Shown: positions 1 to 10,511, counted from the first letter of the stretch. The stretch: 64,000 nt of DNA from Phymatolithon calcareum (GCA_977006965.1 OZ345364.1:434001-498000), one strand, 5' to 3'. Made by a program: numbers and translations. Notes: generated by a model from the letters alone, not told the origin.

Positions 1-716
1 CACTCGCGCAGGAACAGGAACAGCTGCGCGTCATCAAAAAGGGTGCAATCCAACTAGCTTTCACCCTTCCGCTGTAGGGCTGTGTTGAGATTCGCGCGCA
101 GTTGGATGCTAGCATCTATCCACGCGATATGCTCAGTCAAGCAAGAAAAGTATATATATATCAGGTTTTTCACAGCTTGAAGCAATCTTGTCAATGTTTT
201 AGTTTTTTTCAATTGAAATTTATTTAAATGCCTCACAGACTTACGAATATACGGGCAAGGCTTCCTAAGTTTCTACCTTCCAGTGTGTAGACCGTTCAAA
301 CCTACGGCCTGCCATAGGCGGTGGGGAAAGTTTAGATCCTAAATCGTCCTACCTTCTGTGTGGTGTTCTTGTGCGTTCGCGGCTGGTGTTCCCGCTAACA
401 GGCTTCAGAGCAGTCCTTCTTCGTTTTCCATGCACTCGATGATAGTCTTGCTGAATAGCAAGAGCTCGTTAAGTGCTTTCTCGGTACTCAGTCTTTTGTC
501 TCCTTTCAGGTCATACCCTGATAGATTGTTTTCCAGCGTTGTCATGCGCTGTCGAGCTTGGTTTCCAAATTTTTCCATCATGATTATTGTTGACACCTGC
601 GGAAATATTCCGCAGATGTACTGAAGCGCTAATTGCCTGTGCTTCACCTTCGGGAGTTTTAGGATTGCTGGTAGCTCGCTCATCTTTTCATACGAGATTC
701 TCCTCTTCCTCTTCAA

Positions 717-1194
717 CTGCCACCACACTTGTGCTTCAAGTCAAGGAAGTACAGGACCCTGGCCATCAAATGGGCATTTGGAATGTTCCCGCCGATGAGC
801 ACCTCCGAGCTCATAGACCTAACTGGACAAACTGGAAAGGATGCTATCGAAGATCTCAAGTCAGGCCTATGAAAAGACAAGCTATCATATGAAGAAAGTG
901 CTTTTACAAGGAGGGCACTCGACGAAATACTTGCCATGTATCAGGCGGCCAAGGCCACTCTCGAAACCTGAAACCCGCGACTCAAGACAGTGGAATATTT
1001 TTCCCCCTCGAGGCTCTAAGCCAGAGGTAGGTTTTGATATTTCCGCCAGATCGTGTCGAAATCGACCACGCTAACATACAAGAACGATAGACCCTGTTTG
1101 TGGCCCAATGGCCTTCGCAAAGTTGCCCCAAGCGTCTGCAGATGCGTTGGTAACTTTTAAATAAAAAACTTACACTTCTTCTTCTTCTTCTTCC
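717..1194 (+). mobile_element. LINE family B 3' fragment with CTT-microsatellite tail
   Basis: A 5'-truncated plus-strand copy holding the last codons of LINE-B ORF2 (the 'FGMFPPMSTSELIDLTG' region), the 3' UTR and the end module GCGTCTGCAGATGCGTTGGT, then TTTTAAATAAA and a (CTT)n run. It is flanked by a 10-bp duplication TCCTCTTCAA (707-716 and 1195-1204) and interrupts LINE-A of the opposite strand. The body matches the LINE-B copy at 51949-54918 closely. Confidence 0.88.
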
Positions 1195-1690
1195 TCCTCT
1201 TCAATTCGAGACGAGCTCCTTCCATTGTAAGGAATTTTGATCGAAGCATTTCGGCAGACTGTTTTGCTTGAATGTGTTTGATTGCTTCTACAAACGGTTC
1301 CCTGTTTCCACAGGGACAATGTCGTTCCTGGTAGACTGGAGCTTTTGAATGTTTCTGCTCTCAGGCGGCTTTTGTAGGTACCTCTTTTCTATGTCCTTTG
1401 TTCTCCTCGGCATCTTGAAGGCAAGGATTTCCCGTCTTTGATTGAGGGCTTGGATTCGGCACAGAAGTCGGAGTCTGTCTGACTTTCCTCTGGAGAGAGG
1501 ACCAAACATCTGGGTGAATAACGTTTTTCACAATGTCTTCTGTCCATGGCGTTAGATGCATTGAGTATTCCCAACGTGGCTGGATTAATGCCATGTACAC
1601 CTTGATGCACTTTTCGATGATCAGCCCTTTTTTGAATATTCCAAGTGTACGAAACTCGTACACGGCGAACCTTGCCTTCTTCAGCCGTTG

Positions 1691-2207
1691 GAAAAAAACG
1701 ACTTATACCGCACGCGAATGTGTCTTTACCTCCGCACCTGCTCTTCAGCTCAAGAAGACATAGAACAATTGCCAGCAAGTGGTCATTTAGAATGTTCCCT
1801 CCAATGAGCACCTCCACCCTTGTCAAAATCACCGGCTAATGTGGGAAAGATGCCATCGAAGATGTGATAAATGGCCTCGCAACGGTCAGACTCTCCAAAG
1901 AGGAGAGCACCTGGACTAAGCGAGCACTCGTCGAGCTCCTAACCATGTTCCAGGCTGTGGGCAAGTAAGGAATGCCCGCAACTTGAAATCACAGCGTGTC
2001 ACAGGGCAGGGGAGTAATTTTCCCCCTCGAGGTCCCGAAGGAGACCAGAGGTGGGTTTTTGTAGTCCACTGAATCGTGTTACACCAACAAAAAAGAATCT
2101 ATTCTATAGACTGCATCCAGCCAAACCTCTTGGCCCTAGGAAAGTTGGCCCAAGCGACATCAGATGCGCTGGTAACTTTTAAATAAAAATCTACCTTTCT
2201 TCTTCTT
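1691..2207 (+). mobile_element. LINE family B2 3' fragment with CTT tail
   Basis: A second plus-strand LINE-B-like end in the same LINE-A host. It is more diverged (subfamily B2, same type as 47152-47398). It carries the C-terminal ORF2 codons, a 3' UTR with a 'CCCCTCGAGG' segment, then GCGCTGGTAACTTTTAAATAA and (CTT)n. The flanks repeat CTTCTTCAGCCGTTG (1676-1690 and 2208-2222), although the CTT part may belong to the tail. Confidence 0.85.
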
Positions 2208-2540
2208 CTTCTTCAGCCGTTGTATCATTTTCGTGTCTGATATTCCTCCGGGGTCCAAGGGAGACTGCAAGATACGTGACCTCCGGGACGTGCGTCAGGA
2301 CCATGTTCGCAATTTTGAATGTCTCGATGCTGTTTCCTCTGATTCTTGGAAGTAGCTTTTTCCACGTCATACCGCGCTCTTCGGTCCAAAGAGTAGCTTT
2401 ACCCAGCATACTTTGCAATGCAGCGGGTGATTCCGCTCACAGAAGAACATCGTCTGCGAATAAGATAGCGGGGACATCCTCCGTCAATGTTTTATTGATC
2501 CTTCTTGAGAAGAGCATTCGCGCGCCTCGAATTCCGCTAT

Positions 2541-2728
2541 CTTATAAAGCTCGACAGATGTATGCTGCTAGTGGTAAGATTTTATGAACTGTGCTATGCT
2601 GACACGTCCTGTTTTCATGAAATGAGTGTTTACTACAAGCGCCAGCTAGGCGCACCCTTCTGTTACTGCAGACTAGAGAAGTAGCGGAGGAAGGTCGAAT
2701 TCAGGACTGAGATGTGTGGCGCGGACAT
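2541..2728. other. Short spacer, nothing recognised
   Basis: Sequence between the LINE-A 5' truncation point and the proposed stop codon of the first secreted-protein gene. It presumably includes that gene's 3' UTR. I see no ORF or repeat here. Confidence 0.4.
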
Positions 2729-3303
2729 CTACTCTCCCTTTCCGGGGAAAGCAGAGATACTTGAGCCCATGGTAATCCCAACTTGAACAACATGTGCATC
2801 GTACCTATCATCGCACTGAGTTGCAGAACATATTATGTCAGTGGACAGTGTGCAGATGGCGTTGTGAAGGAGCTCAACGTTTTACTTACCGTGTATATGA
2901 TGTTCGACGGGTCTCTGAAGTTGACGTCGTTGCGAATCACGACCTTTCCGCCTTGCTTGCACACAATCATATCCTCGTTGAATCTAAAAAGGCCAGTGAT
3001 TCCGTCCACAGTGCGGTTCCATATCCTCGAGTGATCACCGCCGGAAGGAACGCCGTCGATGCGAGGGCCGATTTTGTCGCCGTCATAGCCGTAAACAGTG
3101 CGGAAGTCACAAGACCCATCTGGGCCGATCCAAGAGTACGTGAGGAAGTTGTTACTAGAGAAATGTTTGGCCGAGATAACGCCATCCTTTTTCTCGCAGA
3201 CAACAAAGATGTGATTCCTGTCGCCCGGGGATCCCTGCGCAAAGGAGCTCTGGAGAAGAAGCCCAAGAACAAGGCTTAGAGATACAAACGCAAAGCTCTT
3301 CAT
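2729..3303 (-). CDS. Small secreted protein, two-exon model, function unknown
   Basis: Exon 1 runs 3303-2890 (138 codons) from an ATG followed by a clear signal peptide (hydrophobic run at residues 4-19, cleavage probably after 'SSFAQG'). The uninterrupted frame goes on to a stop at 2833, but a consensus donor GTAAGT begins at 2889. An acceptor ending at 2816 joins, in phase, a 28-codon exon 2 (2815-2729, stop TAG), giving about 166 residues. The mature part has Cys in 'VVCEKK', 'GSCDFR' and 'MIVCKQ', with one more Cys opening exon 2, so two disulfides are possible. There are two N-glycosylation-like sites but no domain I recognise. The intron is inferred from splice signals only; the alternative is the 156-codon unspliced frame. 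It shares the minus strand with the secreted-protein gene at 4474-5280, and both look like host genes in a transposon-rich region. Confidence 0.7.
2816..2889 (-). other. Predicted 74-bp intron of the secreted-protein gene
   Basis: Donor G|GTAAGT at 2889 and acceptor CAACTCAG ending at 2816. Both exons stay in phase 0. No transcript evidence is available from sequence alone. Confidence 0.55.
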
Positions 3304-3356
3304 TTCGACTTGTAAGTAGTTGGATTGTAGAGCAGAAAAGACGGGGCAAGAGGCTC

Positions 3357-3364
3357 TTTATATA
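3357..3364 (-). promoter_or_regulatory. TATA box of the secreted-protein gene
   Basis: TATATAAAG on the minus strand about 55 bp upstream of the ATG at 3303. A start about 30 bp downstream would leave a 5' UTR of roughly 25-30 nt. Confidence 0.6.
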
Positions 3365-4473
3365 GGTAGCAGATCGCATTTTGAGATTGTGAAAGCTACA
3401 GTCAGTCACTATCAGATGATGACTCGATTTTTTAACAATCAGATGGCTAAAACGACAACTTCAAGATAGAAGGCACCAGTCTACCGTACCAGAGTAGTCA
3501 CTGCTTCTTCATCCATTGTCACCAATGCGCACGACTTTGTCTTGTTGTTCTTTGTAATGTATTTGCAAGGGGATATATGCTGATTTATTTTAAAAGCTCC
3601 CAAGCCTCAATTTGAATAACAGGGCAGCTTCTCGCTGTTTTCCATACATATCTCTCTACTATCATTCTAATGTCTCCTTAATCCGAATTTCTCTCCCTGT
3701 GAGGGCCCGAGTAAGTCTTTTGTATTCATATTCCGTTTATTGGTCCATCTTCATAGACCGTAGTATAAGTGTATTTGGAAGCACAACATCCACGCGGCGG
3801 ACACATATGCAGTATTTCGTAGCGTATCAACTATTTCATATTGGACGCATATTTTCAGTGTCACTAATTCTCGCGTCTGTGTCAGGGCCGTTCTTAACGC
3901 GTGTGTATGTATGTTCAGCATGTTGGAAGCAGTGTAACGCGTTTTGTTACAAGTGTCACTCGAACATGCGCTCTCTGCATGATGTGTCTTAACATATGTG
4001 TCGCTGTTTCTGTATATCCAAAGCTCACTAGCGTCGTGTTATTCAGTCGCCAAACCATTTGAATTCCCTCAAGTGCTTTGTTATACGAGAATCAAGACGT
4101 CGGGAAAGCATGGAAAGATGCCCGATTAATGCGATAATTTCAAATACCATTTTGAACGATGCGACTGCACCGTAGAACTGTACAGTAGATTGTGAAAGTA
4201 GAAAACATATTAATCCAGCTGGCGAGCGACCAGACACTTTGCACTTTGTATGCTAAGGACCGCAAGCATCCGGGATCTTCTTGAGCCTCAAAGAGTCGAA
4301 CTGTACGAGAGCAGCATCTGATAGAGCCGGAAAATGTTTGTCGGGACTATCATTTCTGTATTCATCTGAAATTCTATATTCGACTTGGGGAGGTAACTTG
4401 CAGTCTCAGGCGTGCTGCAGGCGCTGCCTGATGTCGCGGAGGACTGCCCTGTGCGATCAAGGATACGATCTAT
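3365..4473. other. Intergenic stretch, nothing recognised
   Basis: It separates the two secreted-protein genes. It holds one 126-codon plus-strand open frame (3612-3992) with no signal peptide and no recognisable motif, which I take as chance. No LINE tail or inverted repeat was found. Confidence 0.4.
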
Positions 4474-5280
4474 TCAAGCCCGGAAGTCACAGGAAAACCC
4501 AGCATCCCATTTAGCACAAGTTTGGGGCTGCGAAATTTGAGCAGAAGTACAAACGTTGTTCTTGATACGCACAGCGTCAGGTAAACCGCCAAATGAAGCA
4601 TCACATTCCGTAGCACTGATGGAATCAAGTCTGTTTTTCCGAATGACTACTTTCTCAAAGCCTGGGGACCCAAATGCCTGAAGCCTGCCAACCTCTGATT
4701 TGACAACCCTGTTCTTCACAAATCTGACGCCAGCGAAAATAGCCAAGGTGTCTGGTGCCTTGAGATGACCTACGAAATTCTTACTGAAGGTGGCGTTGAA
4801 TGTGATTTCAATGTCCTCACTGGAGTCGAGGCTGCAGAATCGGTTCCGGACAGCTTTGCGAATGAAGTTGATGTTGAACTCGGCAGTAACGCGCCATATC
4901 GCAACGTTGCGGACGTCACCGAACGTTGGGCTCGACCCATCGACCGTCCGCAGCACGCAGTTCGAAAGATTTGGCGGAGGAAAGCTTTCGAAGTCTCCAA
5001 TCGGGCACATACAAGACGTGCGCATGAAAGGAATGCCGGTCTTCTGGGCTTTCTCCAACTGCCAGCACGGACGATCCATCGCTGCTTGCCATTTCGCGGC
5101 ATCGGCAGCACATGAGGGAAACTTGCAAACTTTCTTGCAGGGCCCGGCGCAAGCTCCATTGACACAGCGCTGCCAGTGGGCACACTTCCGCGTACACCCT
5201 GTTGGTTTCGATTGGCCTAGTGCAGGTTGGAAAGCCACTGCGAACAATACCAACAGGGTAAATATCTTGAAAGTCATCAT
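4474..5280 (-). CDS. Secreted cysteine-rich protein, 268 aa, function unknown
   Basis: A single-exon frame from tandem ATG codons (5275-5280). The first 23 residues form a textbook signal peptide ('FTLLVLFAVAFQPALG'). Directly after it, residues 28-57 hold seven cysteines in a tight knot-like pattern (C-x3-C-x5-C-x4-C-x3-C-x3-C-x4-C). More cysteines lie around residues 75-107, then a longer C-terminal part with scattered cysteines and no domain I can name. The 'CVNGAC' piece resembles the 'CVNSIC' piece of the disrupted gene at 38701, which may mean only a shared fold type. Role: extracellular or secretory-pathway protein, inferred from the signal peptide alone. A TTAAAA element near 5359-5366 (minus strand) is a possible TATA variant. 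No frameshift is present and the gene looks intact. The 172-codon frame on the opposite strand (4790-5308) is a shadow. Confidence 0.8.
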   Translation of the reverse strand: MMTFKIFTLLVLFAVAFQPALGQSKPTGCTRKCAHWQRCVNGACAGPCKKVCKFPSCAADAAKWQAAMDRPCWQLEKAQKTGIPFMRTSCMCPIGDFESFPPPNLSNCVLRTVDGSSPTFGDVRNVAIWRVTAEFNINFIRKAVRNRFCSLDSSEDIEITFNATFSKNFVGHLKAPDTLAIFAGVRFVKNRVVKSEVGRLQAFGSPGFEKVVIRKNRLDSISATECDASFGGLPDAVRIKNNVCTSAQISQPQTCAKWDAGFSCDFRA

Positions 5281-7456
5281 GTATTCGCGCGCAAGAGATT
5301 TGGTGTGAGATTGACTTGTCCCTTCTTTCCATGCATTTGTACGTACTGCAGAATGTGCTTTTAAGAGTTTGCGATCAATTCAGAACTGTGGAGGCTCTGC
5401 TGACTTCCTGGGAAATCCTCCACGTAATTCTCTGTTCCGGGTACAGCGTTCCGTAGACATTTGCAGTGCAGCACATAGGTCACTCCGCCAGGGGGTCACC
5501 TCGGACCCCGACAAAATTACTATAACGCGTGCATAGGAGCAACAAATCTATCTTTCCGTGATTGTGTATATGCAATTGCAATTTCACGAGTTGAGCTCAC
5601 ACGAGACCGTAGCAATATGCACATCACATAACATGGCGTGGCACACAGAAACCCTTTCAGATTTAGTGGGAGAGCACTTGGCAGGAGGAACGACACGCTT
5701 CCTCCAGTAGGCGGTCAACGTAGTGCGATAGTGGAGGCAACATCTCTGAGATTTACATCGCCCACGAGCTTCATCATGAAGCTCGAGGCGATGTAAATCT
5801 CAGAGATGATGTCCCCGTAGCTTTTTTAGATGAGATATTCTGTTGAGAGGAGGAGCCCTTAGGGTTTCAAAGATTCGGTCTTTCAAGAATTTTTAGGAAA
5901 AACTACCTTAGGGTCCACACGGCGCATATACGTTACGTGATTGAGAGTACTGAGGCCATGCCAGCTCCTCTCACCTGACCAATATTCTACCTGGAGAAGC
6001 ATGTATTCCAAGGGCCGCCATGGAGACAGGCGATACCCGTGTTTCACTGTTGTGTGCTGCAGTTGGCAACAAGCGGCAGATTTACTTCATCGTTGATCGA
6101 TATCGATTCCCTGCGCCATTCATTGAGGTCGTTCTATGATGCCTACGTACCACATAAAGACTGCACTAAAGATTGCAGAGGTCTTACCATAGATAGGCAA
6201 TCGGGAATAGCAGGATTAACACCCTGCCGTAATCTAAGTAGAGGAAAAATAAAAAGCACCGCTTGCTAGCGCCATAGGGGAATAAAGCATTCATCATCAG
6301 ATAATTGGGCACTCACAAGGGGAGGTCAGATATCGTGCAAAACAATCACGGAATAAAGCCGCTGAACGTAATTTAATACATCACGTGAGAAGGCATAGGA
6401 AGTCGAAAAGAGAATTGGGCTGTCATGACTTGCATCTGAGACCTACAGTGCTCCACAAATTGTAAGAAACATCTCGATGGAAACTCTTGCACCTGGAGAA
6501 TCGATGATGAGACAAAGTATGTATTCAGGAGATTTACACCACGATCAGTAAAATGTTGTGCGGTGGAACTGAAGCACTAAGCCGATGAAAGAAAATTGCT
6601 CAAAACTTGGCGGCCACCGCAATTCTAGGGAAATTGGCAGAGCGCTGCAGTGATACGCTTCCTTCCACTCTATCATGGAAAATCTGCGAGGAGGGCGAAA
6701 TTGCTCACTCCGTGTAAAAGAGCTGATGAGTCTGCCGCAGTGAAAATTGAAATTTCTGGCTTAAGCTCAGGACTGTAAGTCAAAAATCAGCTCGATTCGC
6801 TCAAAAAGAGGTACTATCGTAGAGAAAACGCTTTGATCCAATCAGAGCATGTAGGTGATGGAAACCTGAGCAAACAAGTAGGGCTTGCTCCCTTCTTGCA
6901 AATGGTATTGTCGTACCACATGCAATTGAGGGCAGTTCTGTCAGGGTCGTCCCGTTCGGTGATGACGGGTTGAGAGACTGACTAGAATGAGTTTGGGATA
7001 ATCGGCCTTATGGTCCAGGTGCGCTTATCCGGGGCGATTGCAATAGCGGCCGCCAAAGGCGTGAGCGCTATCGCGGTAGTGATTCCTTTGTCTGTAATGA
7101 TTCAGGGGGTTTAATGAGGTGTAGGTTCTTCTTGTCCTTGCTTTCTTGCTCTTCCTATCCTACTGTCTCTTATAGGCAAGTCATCCCTCTTGGTATTCTA
7201 CTCTACATTGGGTTAACACTGCTTAGGGCGTGTTGTAACCGCTTCAGGAACCATCCCGTTTGGGGCACGGGATTATGCATGTGCTCCGTTTCGGTGCCGT
7301 GCACACCACCGATTCATGTTCATGCATATGCACTTGTAATACACTGCAGATAGTGCACTCGATGTTACTTGCGATGCACTTGGATGAACCGATAGGTATG
7401 CAAATCAGGGAGGTGGGGGAAGTAGCACTTTTTCGATATTTGATACAAATTATTAA
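5281..7456. other. Gene-free stretch with one long palindrome
   Basis: Upstream region of the 268-aa gene and flank of the Harbinger element. Apart from the palindrome at 5741-5808 I see only short open frames without motifs. Confidence 0.4.
5741..5808. repeat. Near-perfect 68-bp palindrome
   Basis: The left arm 5741-5774 and right arm 5776-5808 are reverse complements around a single central base. They differ by one substitution and one indel in the middle (GTGGG against GAGG). The arms contain ATCTCTGAGATTTACATCG. As DNA it could extrude a cruciform; as RNA it would be a 33-bp hairpin almost without a loop. Confidence 0.85.
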
Positions 7457-7471
7457 GAGCACGACCAACGC
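7457..7471 (+). repeat. Left TIR of the Harbinger element
   Basis: GAGCACGACCAACGC next to the TAA duplication at 7454-7456. It is the reverse complement of 10494-10508. Confidence 0.9.
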
Positions 7472-7793
7472 AAAAGCTATGCAATGCAGCAAATTGGCAA
7501 AATATTACTCCTATTAATAGATCAGCAAGTGCGCATCTCTACCGCATGAAGAGCATCTAATGCCATGCATGGCACAGATGCTATTGTAATTAAATTTTTG
7601 AAATGCATGCATTTCAAATTTTAATAACAATTCTTGCGCAATGCACCATAAATTTTCGCCTTTCTTTCGGTGTACAGTATTTGCATCGTCGAACTCGTTC
7701 GTCTTTGCACACGAGGGACAAGACAGTGCCACTCCAAGTGTCTGGGGCGGGAGTTTGAATGGAAGGCGAGCCAATTTTCGAAGGGGCGAATGT

Positions 7794-8997
7794 TCATGAT
7801 GGAACGATTATCTCTCCGACGACCCCGTCTATCGCCCGTGGCAGTTTCGCCGCCGCTTTCGCGTACCGCTGAAGCTTTTCCGCCGTCTTCTCCATGACCT
7901 ACCTGTCGTCGAGTCGAATTTGGCTCAAAAAACTGACACCCTTGGTCGGCTTGGAGCTACGATTTGGCAAAAAATTTTAAGCTCTCTGCGTCGTCTTGCC
8001 GACGGTGTCTCGTTTCAGTCTCTGGACGACCAGTCTCGAATGAGTCCTGAGAGCATGCGTCAGGCATTCAGATTATTCACTCGAGCCGTTCGAGTTTGCT
8101 ATGGAGCTGAGTTTTTGAATCGTGCACCCACTCTCGACGAGCTCCGCGCCCTCCAGAACAGTTCGCTTCCAAGCTATTCCCGGGCTGTATTGGGTTGGTT
8201 GATTGCATGAATATTAAGTGGAAAAACTGTCCCAAGTCGTGGAAAGGACAGTACCACAACCCTCAGAACGGAAAACTGGCAACGATTGCCGTCGAAGCTA
8301 TGTGGACAGTGACTTGTACTGGTGGCATGTTTTTTGTGGAAGACCGGGAACGAACAACGACATCAACGTCGCCGAGTGCAGCCCCCTTTTTATAGACATA
8401 CTAAGCGGAAAGCGCCGTGTAAAGCTACCGGAGGGGTACGCCGTCGATAGCGTGCAGCGTGACTGGTTTCTATACTATCTTACCGATGGAATATACCCGG
8501 AGTGGGCGATTTTTGTGAGACCGAACCACGCGCCTTTGACACTGAAGGAAAACGTTTTCACGAAAATGCAAGAAGGCAGAAGAAAGGACGTCGAACGTTT
8601 GTTCGGCGCTCTGCAGGGGCGCTTTCGTATATTACGGCACGAATTTCATCACTGGAGTGACACTGAGATCGTGGAAATTGTGCAGACGTGCGTAATACTG
8701 CATAATATGCTAGTCCGATTGCGAGTGAGAGGGGAGCTGGATGACGAGCTGGACGAAAATGGTAACCTTCTGTATCCAAACGAAGTTGTCCAAGAGTTCT
8801 ACTACAACGACAACGAGGAAAGTGCAGCGTATGAGCCGGAAGAAAGCAATGGTGAGCACGGGAAGAACCATCTGTCATGGCTGCAGCACTTGATTGGAGT
8901 GGACGAATCAATTCGAAATAGATACGCACATGTCCAGCTCAAGGAGACATTGGCGTCACACATTTGGGAGAGAGACGGTGAACGTTTGTTAGATTGA
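7794..8997 (+). pseudogene. PIF/Harbinger DDE transposase, two frameshifts
   Basis: Three consecutive frames together give a Harbinger (plant-transposon type, DDE_Tnp_4-like) transposase. About 7794-8190 covers 'DDPVYRPWQFRRRFRV' and 'SFQSLDDQSRMSPESMRQAF'. About 8195-8300 covers 'VDCMNIKWKNCPKSWKGQY' with the first catalytic Asp. About 8290-8997 covers 'GTNNDINV' with the second Asp, 'LTDGIYPEW', and 'QEGRRKDVERLFG' with the probable catalytic Glu. The frame breaks lie near 8190 and between about 8285 and 8300. The enzyme would cut the element at its TIRs. No ATG is evident, and a stop lies just before the 'NDYLSDDP' start. The C-terminal 'EESAAYEPEESNGEHGK' region is acidic. The family call is strong; activity is excluded unless the breaks are sequencing errors. 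Confidence 0.88.
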
Positions 8998-9120
8998 TTC
9001 TAGGCTACCTGGAAATAAAGGAATTCTTCGAGTTGCAGTCAAATTTACTCCTCATCAGAAACCAGACTACCTATAGAAACACGGTTTTCGCAACCAAAAC
9101 TATCTTTCCGGCCGGTCAAT

Positions 9121-9877
9121 TCACTGCCCATTTCCAGTTCCGGAGAGCGAAGTAGTTCCATCAAACATCTTCGTCTTGAGCTCCCCATCCGGAAGGGCAT
9201 TCACACAGTTGAATCGCAGATGTGTTTTCTTGATGGCCGTTTTTCTCTTGGAGCCCTCCTGCATGGCGGTGGCAATTTCTGAAAGCGCACTACCGCTGCG
9301 CGTTGCCCTCTCTGTTTGTTTGGCTTTTTTTAATGCCAATCGGGCGACATTTTGACGGGTTTAATGATGGAATAGCTGCGGCCTCTCGGGTCTTAGGTGG
9401 AGAAGAAGACAGAGACCCTGAAGATGATGACAGTGATCGAAAATTGAACCCAGGCCTGTACAAGGGGCAAGACTGCGAGGGGCCCCCTATAGAGTTGAAC
9501 TTAGGAGATTGACGCAAGATAGCAACGGCACTCATTGATTTAAGGGCGAGGCCATCTCGCTCGACTCCGTGCCTGTCCTTTGTCCTAGTGCGTTTGCGGT
9601 AGAGCAACATAATGTTGCGCAGTGCATCTTCTTCGGTTTCTCGGTACTGCCTTTCCGCCGCGAAATATTTCTGCACGGATTTTTGAAGAGATTGCCAACG
9701 ACTGTGCAAACTGCTATCGACACGCACTCGCTCACTGGTCTCAGGCTGCTCACGGAATGGAGAAGCAACAATTCCCCAAAATTCTTGATCATCTTGTTCG
9801 TTGTGCTGAGCAGAGACGCCGACCCAGCATCGAGCCAGGGCGGTGTCCTCGTCGGGCGAAAAAGATGCTCCTCGCAT
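9121..9877 (-). pseudogene. Myb/SANT-like DNA-binding partner of the Harbinger transposase, frameshifted
   Basis: It starts at an ATG (9877) with 'RGASFSPDEDTALARCW', the first helix of the Myb/trihelix-like protein that accompanies PIF/Harbinger transposases. It continues with 'LHSRWQSLQKSVQKYFA' (second and third helices), a Ser-rich linker and 'SKCRPIGIKK'. Near 9325-9340 the frame shifts by one and continues in another frame as 'KKAKQTERATRSGSALSEI' to the stop at 9121. In this superfamily the Myb-like protein binds subterminal repeats and recruits the transposase. It is convergent with the transposase, and its promoter side is duplicated (9857-10335). Confidence 0.82.
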
Positions 9878-10335
9878 TTTTGTGGCTGGGCCTTTGGCCT
9901 TCGGTCGGCGAAAACAATGGCCGAATGTTAAGTAGCCACAAAGTGTTGCTTGTTCGCGCGAATAGCGAACACGGCCGCTTTGCGGTTCAGGTGCTCACGC
10001 AAAATTTGCAGCGTTGCGTGCAGTGACGCTGGCAGTGTGTGACGGCATCCAGATACCTGCGGCAGAGCTTGGCTACGTATCTCACTGTTGGAATTTTGTC
10101 GAAGATGCTCTGCGCATTATTGTGGCTGGGACTTTGGCCACTGGTCAGCGGAAACATTAAACGAATGTGACGTAGGCACCAAGTGGTGCTTGCCCGCGCG
10201 AAAAGCAAACACAATCGCTTCGCGGTTCATGTGCTCCCGCGAAAGTTTCCAGCGTTGCGTGTAGTGCCCCTGGGAGCATGCAAAGACATCCAGAGACATG
10301 TGACAGAGATTGGCTACGTATCTCAATGCTGTGGC
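9857..10335. repeat. Diverged tandem duplication (about 240 bp x 2) upstream of the Myb-like gene
   Basis: Unit 1 (about 9857-10095) and unit 2 (about 10096-10335) share in order TTGTGGCTGGG, CTTTGGCC, a GGTGCTTG/GTTGCTTG segment with C(G)CGCGAA, CGCGGTTCA, CAGCGTTGCGTG and TTGGCTACGTATCTCA. Unit 1 includes the first codons of the Myb-like protein, so unit 2 copies its 5' region. It lies inside the transposon. Confidence 0.75.
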
Positions 10336-10493
10336 TTCGACAAATACGTAGCGCATTGGCAAATTTCTAAACAAATTGCCTTAAATTTTCAGTTTGGCAA
10401 TTCGTTCTGCAATATGGCCATTTGCTTCGCAATTTTCTCTGCGTTGGAGTTGTCACATCAACTGCTTCCAGAGAATTTGGCAATTTGCTTCTC

Positions 10494-10508
10494 GCGTTGG
10501 TCGTGCTC
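10494..10508 (-). repeat. Right TIR of the Harbinger element
   Basis: GCGTTGGTCGTGCTC followed by TAA at 10509-10511. It matches the left TIR over all 15 bases. Confidence 0.9.
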
Positions 10509-10511
10509 TAA

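Larger units (their letters stand above)
225..2540 (-). mobile_element. LINE family A, 5'-truncated copy (host of two LINE-B insertions)
   Basis: A minus-strand non-LTR retrotransposon remnant. Its 3' end (about 225-300) carries the family-A tail seen in four other copies (a 'GGGGCTTT(T)AAATAAA' type end on the minus strand). The coding part matches the better copy at 55170-57087 from the FADD catalytic motif of the reverse transcriptase (about 2445-2475) to the C-terminus (stop at 405). Similarity stops near 2510-2540, so the 5' half is missing, as is usual for target-primed insertion. Two plus-strand LINE-B tails (717-1194 and 1691-2207) lie inside it. Confidence 0.85.
405..2540 (-). pseudogene. 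LINE-A ORF2 remnant (reverse transcriptase palm to C-terminus)
   Basis: Broken ORF2 in three blocks, about 2540-2216, 1690-1205 and 706-405, separated by two LINE-B insertions. Visible motifs are FADD preceded by 'AIL', the post-palm segment 'PRWEYSMHLTPWTED' and a C-terminal 'ELPAILKLPKVKHRQLALQY' module shared with all LINE-A copies. RT would copy LINE RNA at a nicked genomic site. This copy has frameshifts and no N-terminal RT or endonuclease, so it cannot be active. The C-terminal module is not a domain I can name. Confidence 0.8.
7457..10508. mobile_element. PIF/Harbinger DNA transposon, complete ends, broken genes
   Basis: 3052 bp bounded by perfect 15-bp TIRs GAGCACGACCAACGC and the trinucleotide duplication TAA (7454-7456 and 10509-10511), the TWA-type target of this superfamily. 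Subterminal GCAAATTGSCAAA motifs recur at both ends. It contains the two convergent genes usual for the group: a DDE transposase (plus) and a Myb/SANT-like DNA-binding protein (minus). Exact ends with frameshifted genes mean that this copy could only have moved, or could still move, with proteins supplied from elsewhere. Confidence 0.9.

Noticed and set aside
2794-3279. 161-codon plus-strand frame
   Set aside because: Antisense to the first secreted-protein gene, with no motif or start context.
3612-3992. 126-codon open frame between the secreted-protein genes
   Set aside because: No signal peptide or motif, composition like the surrounding non-coding sequence.
4790-5308. 172-codon open frame on the plus strand
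   Set aside because: It lies opposite the 268-aa secreted-protein gene, which has a clear signal peptide and cysteine pattern; it is a shadow.
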